In this document: positions 1 through 4,551 of the stretch, piece by piece
How the letters are laid out: each line of letters opens with the position of its first letter
How positions within the stretch are numbered: position 1 is the first letter of the stretch
Source of the DNA: Candidatus Omnitrophota bacterium
Lineage (GTDB): Bacteria > Omnitrophota > Koll11 > Duberdicusellales > 4484-171
Direction of reading: 5' to 3'
Length of the DNA: 6,641 bases
NCBI GenBank assembly: GCA_021735115.1
Contig: JAIPHQ010000041.1
Location: 1-6,641, forward strand
The notes under the pieces: generated by a model
The model's input: only the letters and a program-made list of their open reading frames with translations
Database searches by the model: none
What the model was told of the DNA's origin: nothing
Translations under genes and position numbers: made by a program

Positions 1-1095
1 AGGAAAACCGGTAAAACAACGTTTTTAAAGGAACATTTTCCAGACAGCCTGGTATTTGATTTTTTGAAAACCGATCTATTTATAGAGATGGCAAAAAATC
101 CGGCTTTATTGCGGGAAAGATTACTTGCGAGATCAGAGGATACATTAAGTAAGCCGGTAATACTTGATGAGGTTCAAAAAGTTCCCCAAGTTCTTGATGA
201 GGTGCATTGGTTAATTGAGAATAAAGGGCTAAGTTTTATTCTTTGCGGCTCAAGTGCCAGAAAACTAAAAAGAGGGCATGCAAATTTATTGGGAGGCAGG
301 GCTTGGCGTTATGAAATGTTTCCTTTTGTCACTGCTGAATTAAAAAACTATAATTTACTTTATATTTTAAATCATGGAATGATACCTAGTCATTATCTGC
401 AGAAAAAAAATTATAGAAAGTCTCTTCAGGCCTATGTTCAGGATTATTTAAAAGAGGAAGTTTTTGCTGAAGGATTGACCCGTAACATTTCAGCATTTTC
501 TAGATTTTTTGAAGCGTTGGGATATTCTCATGGTGAGCTTACTAATTATTCCAATATTGCCAGAGATTGCGGAGTTGATTCAAAAACTGTTAAAGAGTAT
601 TACCAGATACTTATAGATACTTTACTTGCGGTTAGAGTTGAACCTTTTAGAAAAAAACAGAATAGGCAAGTAATATCTAAAGCTTCTAAGTACTATCTTT
701 TTGATGTGGGAATTGCCGGTTTCCTAACAAAGCGTAAATTGGAAGAGGAAAAAGGTGAGGAGTTTGGTAAAGCCTTTGAGCATTTTATACTTATGGAAAT
801 AAACGCTTATAGAGGTTATAATTTGAAAACATTTGAACTGAATTTTTGGAGAACTAAATCCGGATTAGAAGTTGATTTTGTTTTAGACCAAGGAAAGGTT
901 GCAATAGAAGTTAAAGGTACACAGAGAGTAGATAAAAACAATCTAAAGGGATTATTTGCTTTTAAAGAAGAATATTCTCCCAAAAGGGCTATAGTTGTTT
1001 GTAACGAAAAAGAAAAAAGGGTCTATAAAGGTATTGAAATAATGCCCTGGCGCGACTTCCTTTATCATTTGTGGAAAGGGAAGATCCTTTCGTGA
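1..1095 (+). CDS. ATP-binding protein, AAA/DUF4143 family (5' end cut by window)
   Basis: The frame is open from base 1, so the gene begins upstream; the first internal start (TTG at 64) is not the real one. The visible 364 residues open inside the Walker A loop (RKTGKTTF, residues 1-8). A Walker B strand follows at 53-59 (VILDEVQ), then a sensor-like strand CGSSARKL at 82-89, a winged-helix-like part around 160-210, and a DUF4143 C-terminus. That C-terminus has a PD-(D/E)xK-like pattern: E260, GLEVDF at 289-294 and IEVK at 302-305. It is an abundant family of predicted P-loop ATPases whose substrate is unknown. Members are common in accessory regions of anaerobes and are sometimes listed near toxin-antitoxin or defence genes. 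The C-terminus (LWKGKILS) looks natural for the family. The first direct repeat starts on the last base of the stop codon. The family call is firm; the role is unknown. Confidence 0.9.
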   Translation, partial: RKTGKTTFLKEHFPDSLVFDFLKTDLFIEMAKNPALLRERLLARSEDTLSKPVILDEVQKVPQVLDEVHWLIENKGLSFILCGSSARKLKRGHANLLGGRAWRYEMFPFVTAELKNYNLLYILNHGMIPSHYLQKKNYRKSLQAYVQDYLKEEVFAEGLTRNISAFSRFFEALGYSHGELTNYSNIARDCGVDSKTVKEYYQILIDTLLAVRVEPFRKKQNRQVISKASKYYLFDVGIAGFLTKRKLEEEKGEEFGKAFEHFILMEINAYRGYNLKTFELNFWRTKSGLEVDFVLDQGKVAIEVKGTQRVDKNNLKGLFAFKEEYSPKRAIVVCNEKEKRVYKGIEIMPWRDFLYHLWKGKILS

Positions 1096-1191
1096 AGAGG
1101 GGACGTTCCCCTCGTTTATAACTGCTTATTTACCAATTAGTTATAAACTACCTATTTCCACTAAAACAAATCCCCCATTTCATCATACCTA
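1095..1191. repeat. Imperfect direct repeat, copy A
   Basis: A ~97-bp segment that recurs at 3087-3182. Aligned by eye, about 78 of 97 columns match: 16 transitions, 2 transversions and one single-base gap. It starts on the stop codon of the DUF4143 gene and ends about 100 bp before the promoter of the first AbiE pair. It contains a GC-rich hairpin at its left end and a second inverted repeat after it. No open reading frame is shared by the two copies. It could be a REP/MITE-like element or a cassette boundary; no transposase is visible. Confidence 0.85.
1097..1148. other. Two consecutive hairpins inside repeat copy A
   Basis: The first is GAGGGGA-CGT-TCCCCTC (1097-1113), a 7-bp perfect stem with a 3-nt loop. 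In copy B (3089-3105) it keeps the stem with one G-C changed to G-T, which still pairs in RNA. The second is GTTTATAACT (1114-1123) with AGTTATAAAC (1139-1148), a 10-bp perfect inverted repeat in copy A that keeps only about 7 of 10 pairs in copy B. No T-run follows the first hairpin, so it is not a standard intrinsic terminator. It resembles the hairpins of REP-type elements, which is inference. Confidence 0.6.
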
Positions 1192-1292
1192 TTTAATTTT
1201 ATTTTTATGAGCTGAAAATTACGAATTTCATTTAAGTTTATTATGTGTATAAAATGTAAATTAAAAATAGACATTCATAACAATAATTAAAC
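1192..1292. other. AT-rich intergenic stretch with no gene seen
   Basis: This lies between repeat copy A and the promoter of the AbiE pair. I see no credible coding sequence, RNA gene or strong hairpin. The only structure is a weak inverted repeat around TGAAA...TTTCA (1213-1230). In copy B the equivalent gap between repeat and promoter is only about 30 bp, so this looks like ~70 bp of extra sequence. Confidence 0.5.
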
Positions 1293-1320
1293 TTGACAAT
1301 AGTTCATTATATGTTATACT
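1293..1320 (+). promoter_or_regulatory. Sigma70-type promoter of the first AbiE operon
   Basis: TTGACA (1293-1298) is a perfect -35 box. A 16-bp spacer leads to TATACT (1315-1320), a 5/6 -10 box. The -10 ends 8 bp before the ATG at 1329, so transcription should start at about 1327, giving a leaderless or nearly leaderless mRNA. No Shine-Dalgarno sequence precedes the ATG, which fits. Confidence 0.75.
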
Positions 1321-1330
1321 TGTAAAGTAT
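1316..1330. promoter_or_regulatory. Candidate operator over the -10 box and start codon of the first AbiE operon
   Basis: Palindrome ATACTT-GTA-AAGTAT with perfect 6-bp arms. It covers most of the -10 box, the predicted start site and the first two bases of the ATG. AbiEi proteins are known to bind inverted repeats in their own promoter and repress it, so this is a plausible binding site. Arms this short can arise by chance in AT-rich DNA. Confidence 0.4.
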
Positions 1331-2087
1331 GAATAGACAAAAACAGCATAAATTAAACTATCTTTTAAAAACTTGGCCTAAAAACACAGTTGCAGCAAGC
1401 CATTGGCTTAAAAAGCAAGGGGTATATCGTCAGCTTGCAGGAGCCTATGAAAAATCAGATTGGATAGAATCTATAGGTTATGGGGCATTTAAGCGTTCCG
1501 GAGAAAGTATAGGTTGGGCTGGGGGGTTATACGCGTTACAGCAACAGTTAAAATTGAATGTCCATCTCGGAGGCCGTAGTGCGTTAGAATTGCAGGGCTA
1601 TATGCATTTTGTTCCTTTGGGAAAAAGTCACCCTGTGTTTTTATTTGGGCTTAAAAGGTTTTTACCTGCTTGGTTTAAAAAATATCGTTGGGAACAACCA
1701 GTGAAATATGTTTATACAAATGGTTTTCCTTATAAAGATAAAATCGGATTGACAACGAAAGACATGGGGGAGTATTCGATAATACTCTCATCTTCTGAAT
1801 TAGCTATAATGGAAGTTCTTTATTTGGTAGGTAAAGAAGAAACATATGAACATGCTTCTCTTTTGATGGAAGCCTTAAAAACTTTAAGGCCTGTTGTAGT
1901 TCAGGAATTATTGGAAAAGACTGTTTCGATGAAAGTTAAACGCTTATTTATGTATTTTGCTGAAAAATTCAATCATTCTTGGGTGAATCATCTTAATTTA
2001 GAGAAAGTTGATTTCGGTAAAGGTAAAAGAGTTATAGGCAAAGGCGGGAAATTTGATTCTAAATATAATATATCTGTTCCAAAATAA
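1329..2087 (+). CDS. AbiEi-family antitoxin / transcriptional repressor (type IV TA, AbiEi_3-like)
   Basis: A 252-residue protein, a normal length for the AbiEi_3-type antitoxins. The N-terminal ~95 residues are a winged-helix domain typical of this subfamily (TWPKNTVAASHWLKKQGV, then WAGGLYALQ and HLGGRSALELQGY at about 79-91). The C-terminal part carries the family's LSSSELAIMEVLYLVG segment (about 153-168) and a GKGGKF tail near the end. In the type IV AbiE systems studied, AbiEi represses its own operon and counteracts the AbiEii toxin without forming a stable complex with it. The toxin gene follows after 27 bp. The ATG at 1329 is chosen because the promoter places the transcript start about two bases before it, and there is no ribosome binding site. 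Family assignment is by recognisable sequence pattern; function is inferred from the family and the partner gene. Confidence 0.9.
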   Translation: MNRQKQHKLNYLLKTWPKNTVAASHWLKKQGVYRQLAGAYEKSDWIESIGYGAFKRSGESIGWAGGLYALQQQLKLNVHLGGRSALELQGYMHFVPLGKSHPVFLFGLKRFLPAWFKKYRWEQPVKYVYTNGFPYKDKIGLTTKDMGEYSIILSSSELAIMEVLYLVGKEETYEHASLLMEALKTLRPVVVQELLEKTVSMKVKRLFMYFAEKFNHSWVNHLNLEKVDFGKGKRVIGKGGKFDSKYNISVPK

Positions 2088-2102
2088 AACATACAAAAAT
2101 AA

Positions 2103-2108
2103 TATAAT
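2103..2108 (+). promoter_or_regulatory. Possible internal -10 box before the first AbiEii gene
   Basis: A perfect TATAAT ends 6 bp before the ATG at 2115, the same geometry as the three operon promoters here. There is no good -35 box at 16-18 bp, and such hexamers are frequent in AT-rich DNA, so this is weak. Confidence 0.25.
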
Positions 2109-2114
2109 GCGGCA

Positions 2115-3032
2115 ATGAAGAAAAATAGATTTTTTCCACAAGTAAAATTAGTGCTTCAATCACTTCCGTATGTTTTTGAAGAAGAAGTATTTGCCCTTAA
2201 AGGCGGAAGCGCAATTAATTTCTTTTTTAGGGATTTGCCGCGGCTCTCTGTAGATATAGATTTAACTTATTTGCCTATTGAATCACGAGAAGTATCACTA
2301 GGAAAAATTGAAGCAGCTTTAAAACGTATAGCTAACAGAATAAGAAGTGATTTGCCGGGTGTTAGTATTCAAGAAGGTAGGATTAACAATCCCAATATGG
2401 TGAATAAAATATTTGTTAAAAATGCAAAAGCGCAAATAAAGGTAGAACCTAATTTAGTTATTAGGGGAAGTGTTTTTCCTACAGAGAAACATGCACTTAG
2501 CTTTAAGGCACAAGAAATATTTGAATTATTTGTTGAAGCACAGACTGTATCTTTTGCCGATTTATTTGGAGGTAAAATCTGTGCGGCTTTAGACAGGCAA
2601 CATCCTCGGGATATCTATGACATTAAATTTCTTTTGGATAATGAGGGTATTACAGAACAAATTCGCAAAGGATTTTTAATTTATTTAATTAGTCACAGCC
2701 GGCCTATTCATGAATTGCTTGAACCGGTTCTAAAGGATTTTAAAGATGTTTATGAATCAGAATTTCAAGGCATGACAGACGATAATGTTTCGTATGATGA
2801 TTTGGTTGAAGTGCGCAGTGTATTAATTAGCCTTATCAAGGAAATTTTGACACAGGAAGAAAAAGATTTTTTAGTGTCTTTTAAAAAGGGTGAGCCGAAC
2901 TGGAATCAGCTGGGAGTTGATGGAGTTGAAAAATTACCCGCAGTAAAGTGGAAAATAATTAACATCCGAAAGATGAGTAAAGAAAAAAAGTCGGAGTTTT
3001 TTGAGAAGATGATAAACTATTTTAACGGATGA
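2115..3032 (+). CDS. AbiEii/AbiGii-family nucleotidyltransferase toxin
   Basis: A 305-residue protein with the nucleotidyltransferase signature of AbiEii toxins. GGS at 30-32 is followed by the metal-binding DxD at 47-49 (SVDIDLTY), and a later block carries the conserved lysine and RDIYDI (K154 to I170, in GGKICAALDRQHPRDIYD). AbiEii toxins are cytoplasmic DNA-polymerase-beta-like enzymes. The studied relatives transfer nucleotides, to GTP or to the acceptor end of tRNA, and so halt growth; the substrate of this one cannot be read from sequence. It follows its AbiEi partner by 27 bp and is presumably co-transcribed with it. No Shine-Dalgarno sequence precedes the ATG. The nearby ATG at 2107 is in another frame and stops after three codons. 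All key residues are present, so the toxin looks intact. Confidence 0.92.
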   Translation: MKKNRFFPQVKLVLQSLPYVFEEEVFALKGGSAINFFFRDLPRLSVDIDLTYLPIESREVSLGKIEAALKRIANRIRSDLPGVSIQEGRINNPNMVNKIFVKNAKAQIKVEPNLVIRGSVFPTEKHALSFKAQEIFELFVEAQTVSFADLFGGKICAALDRQHPRDIYDIKFLLDNEGITEQIRKGFLIYLISHSRPIHELLEPVLKDFKDVYESEFQGMTDDNVSYDDLVEVRSVLISLIKEILTQEEKDFLVSFKKGEPNWNQLGVDGVEKLPAVKWKIINIRKMSKEKKSEFFEKMINYFNG

Positions 3033-3086
3033 AGATAATCTTTATAGACGTCCTACTTAGGTACGCTTTACAAGGAGATTGTTTTA

Positions 3087-3182
3087 AAGAGGGGACGTTT
3101 CCCTCGCTCATAACTGTGTATCTACCAACTACTTATAAATTGCTTATTTCTGCTAAAACGAATTCCTATTCCATCACACCTA
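3087..3182. repeat. Imperfect direct repeat, copy B
   Basis: Second copy of the segment at 1095-1191, in the same orientation and 1992 bp downstream, about 80% identical by hand alignment. The left-end GC-rich hairpin (3089-3105) is kept. It lies 54 bp after the AbiEii stop and 28 bp before the promoter of the BrnT/BrnA operon. The two copies therefore bracket exactly the first AbiE module. The 54 bp before it hold only a weak bulged hairpin (3049-3065) around CCTA-CT-TAGG. Confidence 0.85.
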
Positions 3183-3209
3183 CGCGGTGTGATAAGATGG
3201 TGATTTTTT
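3173..3209 (+). terminator. Hairpin with downstream T-run, possible terminator or insulator
   Basis: ATCACACC (3173-3180), loop TACGC, GGTGTGAT (3186-3193) form an 8-bp perfect stem. A run of six T follows at 3204-3209, but 10 bases separate stem and T-run, which is too far for a textbook intrinsic terminator. Its place between the AbiE stop and the next promoter would suit a terminator. The T-run is absent at the matching distance in a plain hairpin sense in copy A, which lacks this stem. Confidence 0.4.
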
Positions 3210-3210
3210 C

Positions 3211-3239
3211 TTGACAAATGTATATATATGATATATACT
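3211..3239 (+). promoter_or_regulatory. Strong sigma70-type promoter of the BrnT/BrnA operon
   Basis: TTGACA (3211-3216), a 17-bp spacer, then TATACT (3234-3239): a perfect -35, ideal spacing and a 5/6 -10. The -10 ends 9 bp before the ATG at 3249, predicting a leader of only a few bases. It shares TTGACAA, TATATG and TATACTT with the promoter at 1293-1320. Confidence 0.85.
3220..3238. promoter_or_regulatory. Candidate BrnA operator overlapping spacer and -10
   Basis: GTATATAT-ATG-ATATATAC, a palindrome with perfect 8-bp arms, lies across the promoter spacer and most of the -10 box. Ribbon-helix-helix antitoxins bind short palindromes as paired dimers, and BrnTA operons are autorepressed by BrnA. 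This is the obvious site for such control here. The assignment is inferred from position and symmetry. Confidence 0.6.
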
Positions 3240-3248
3240 TAAATTGTA

Positions 3249-3560
3249 ATGGATAGCTATAAAAAATTGCAGCGGTGTACTGGATTTCAATGGGATCAAC
3301 ATAATGCTGAAAAAAACTGGCAAAAACATAAAGTAACGCCAGCTGAATGTGAAGAAGTTTTTTTTAATAAACCACTAGTTGTTGCAGATGATTTAAAACA
3401 TTCTTCTTCTGAGAAGCGTTTTTATGTTTTAGGAAAGACTGATTTAAGCCGAAAATTATTTATTATATTTACCATTAGGAAAGAATTAATTAGAATAATA
3501 TCGGCAAGAAATATGAATAAAAACGAAAAAAGGAGCTATGATCAATATGAAAAAAAATAA
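3249..3560 (+). CDS. brnT: BrnT-family toxin (RelE-like ribonuclease fold, DUF497)
   Basis: A 103-residue protein, close to the ~90-100 residues usual for BrnT. The family's sequence landmarks are all visible: FQWDQHNAEKNWQKHKVT (residues 13-30), the EVFF segment, the DD.KHSS.EKRF stretch in the middle and the C-terminal IRIISARNMNKNEKRSYDQY. BrnT is a type II toxin that cleaves RNA and stops translation, and is neutralised by a BrnA antitoxin made from the downstream gene. Toxin-first order is normal for this family. The start is fixed by the promoter, whose predicted start point is about three bases upstream; there is no Shine-Dalgarno sequence. The 3' end overlaps the antitoxin gene. The toxin looks intact. 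Confidence 0.92.
   Translation: MDSYKKLQRCTGFQWDQHNAEKNWQKHKVTPAECEEVFFNKPLVVADDLKHSSSEKRFYVLGKTDLSRKLFIIFTIRKELIRIISARNMNKNEKRSYDQYEKK
3531..3535 (+). promoter_or_regulatory. Ribosome binding site of the antitoxin gene
   Basis: AGGAG inside the end of brnT is the clearest Shine-Dalgarno sequence I found in the window. It is only 2 bases from the ATG at 3538, too close to work well, but 11 bases from the in-frame ATG at 3547, which is usable. It therefore favours the later start. Confidence 0.6.
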
Positions 3561-3819
3561 GATACCTAAATTTAGAACAGAGGAAGAAGAAAGAAAATTC
3601 TGGGATTCTCACGATTCTACTAAATATATTGATTGGGAGAAGGCAAAAAAGGTTACTTTACCTAATTTAAAGCCTTCTATGAAAAGTATTTCAATTCGGT
3701 TTCCGGAAATAATGATTGAAGAGTTGAAACTATTAGCTCATAAGAGAGATATTCCTTATCAATCATTGATAAAAATTTATATTTCAGAAAAAGTTAAAGA
3801 AGACCTCCAAAAGATATAA
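3547..3819 (+). CDS. BrnA-like / CopG-family ribbon-helix-helix antitoxin
   Basis: A 90-residue protein (93 if it starts at ATG 3538). The N-terminus IPKFRTEEEERKFWDSHDST (about 5-24 from the chosen start) is the characteristic toxin-binding part of the CopG_antitoxin family that partners BrnT. The C-terminal half, from KSISIRFPEIMIEELKLL onwards, is a ribbon-helix-helix: a beta strand (SISIRF) followed by two helices (residues about 47-85). It should dimerise, bind DNA and repress the operon, and wrap BrnT to block it. Its start overlaps the last 14 bases of brnT, so translational coupling is likely. ATG 3547 is preferred over 3538 because of the ribosome binding site spacing. The most likely DNA target is the palindrome at 3220-3238. 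Confidence 0.9.
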   Translation: MKKNKIPKFRTEEEERKFWDSHDSTKYIDWEKAKKVTLPNLKPSMKSISIRFPEIMIEELKLLAHKRDIPYQSLIKIYISEKVKEDLQKI

Positions 3820-3897
3820 ATAACCATTCCCTAACTTGTAATATTTTACAATACAGAGCAATGAAAACTTGGCGGGATCTTAGAAAGTAGATAGATA

Positions 3898-3925
3898 TTG
3901 CATTTTTTTAACAAATATGTTAAAT
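3898..3925 (+). promoter_or_regulatory. Probable promoter of the second AbiE operon
   Basis: TTGCAT (3898-3903), a 16-bp spacer, then TTAAAT (3920-3925). Both boxes are weaker than those of the other two modules. The -10 ends 7 bp before the ATG at 3933, repeating the leaderless arrangement, and there is no Shine-Dalgarno sequence. Confidence 0.5.
3907..3924. promoter_or_regulatory. Candidate AbiEi operator at the second AbiE promoter
   Basis: TTTAACA-AATA-TGTTAAA is a perfect palindrome with 7-bp arms that covers the -10 box and ends 8 bp before the start codon. It is well placed for autorepression by the winged-helix AbiEi protein encoded immediately downstream. Binding is inferred. Confidence 0.55.
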
Positions 3926-3932
3926 TAATGTT

Positions 3933-4541
3933 ATGAAGTGGGATGAATTTTTATCTACAGTTAGAAAATGGCCGGTAATTGAAACTAGCTTATTAATCAA
4001 AAAAAATCCATCTTTAAGGGTTCAAATCAATCGTTGGGTAAAAGCTAATAAGTTAATAAAGCTAAAAAGAGGATTTTATCTTTTAGCTAAGCAATACAGG
4101 CAACTTGACCTCTTTGAACCTTATCTGGCAAATGTTTTAAAGAGCCCTTCTTATTTAAGCCTGGAGAAAGCTTTAGAATACTATAATTTAATTCCGGAAG
4201 GGGTAGCGGTTTTTACCTCTGTAACTACTATGCGCCAGGGACGGTTCCTTTCAAAAGTTGGAGTCTTTGATTACCGTCATATTAAGTCTGATTTGTTTTG
4301 GGGCTATAAATCTGTTAAACTAAATAAACAAATTGGCTTTATTGCAGAGCCGGAAAAAGCTTTACTTGATTTTTTTTATCTAAAGGCGCCTAAGTTTTAT
4401 AAAGATTTTATTTATGAATTAAGGCTGCAGGATTTGGACAAATTAAATGTTAAACGTTTCCTAGATTATGCTCACAAATTTAAAAAACCAAAAATTGTTA
4501 AAGTTGCTAAATTGATTGCCAATAAGATTAAAGATTATTAA
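3933..4541 (+). CDS. AbiEi-family antitoxin / winged-helix regulator (COG5340-like)
   Basis: A 202-residue protein, clearly a different AbiEi subfamily from the one at 1329. The N-terminal ~55 residues form a winged helix, with INRWVKANKLIKLKRGFYLL (32-51) as recognition helix and wing. The middle has SPSYLSLEKALEYYNLIPE (about 71-89) and TSVTTMRQGRF, and the block GFIAEPEKALLDFFYLKAP (about 136-154) is the hallmark of AbiEi-like predicted regulators of viral-defence systems. It should act in the cytoplasm as the antitoxin and repressor of the AbiEii gene that starts 10 bp later. The start is supported by the promoter position; there is no ribosome binding site. The protein looks complete and its start gives the usual N-terminus. 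Confidence 0.9.
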   Translation: MKWDEFLSTVRKWPVIETSLLIKKNPSLRVQINRWVKANKLIKLKRGFYLLAKQYRQLDLFEPYLANVLKSPSYLSLEKALEYYNLIPEGVAVFTSVTTMRQGRFLSKVGVFDYRHIKSDLFWGYKSVKLNKQIGFIAEPEKALLDFFYLKAPKFYKDFIYELRLQDLDKLNVKRFLDYAHKFKKPKIVKVAKLIANKIKDY

Positions 4542-4551
4542 AAAACAAAAG

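Larger units (their letters stand above)
3820..3932. other. Intergenic gap between BrnT/BrnA and second AbiE modules
   Basis: It holds a small inverted repeat TTGTAA-TATT-TTACAA (3836-3851), with no T-run, so it is not a clear terminator. A nine-codon reading frame, ATG at 3861 to TAG at 3890, encodes MKTWRDLRK, which resembles the first residues of some small XRE-type antitoxins and may be a remnant. The promoter of the next operon fills the right end. Confidence 0.45.

Noticed and set aside
64..1095. TTG at 64 as the start of the ATPase gene
   Set aside because: The frame is open to base 1 and the upstream residues hold the Walker A loop, so the gene begins outside the window.
1097..1113. 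GAGGGG hairpin as intrinsic terminator of the ATPase gene
   Set aside because: No T-run follows on either strand at a useful distance, and the same hairpin recurs as part of a longer repeat.
1095..3182. The pair of repeats as a CRISPR or as IS ends
   Set aside because: Only two long imperfect direct copies about 2 kb apart, with no spacer array, and the genes between them are AbiE rather than a transposase; composite-transposon ends would normally be longer and more alike.
3029..3214. 61-residue open frame starting in the stop codon of the first AbiEii gene
   Set aside because: It reads through the direct repeat, the 8-bp hairpin and the -35 box of the next promoter, shows no family pattern, and has no ribosome binding site.
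4516..4551. TTG start giving a 279-residue second AbiEii
   Set aside because: It overlaps the antitoxin gene and adds residues unlike the family; ATG 4552 gives the usual N-terminus.
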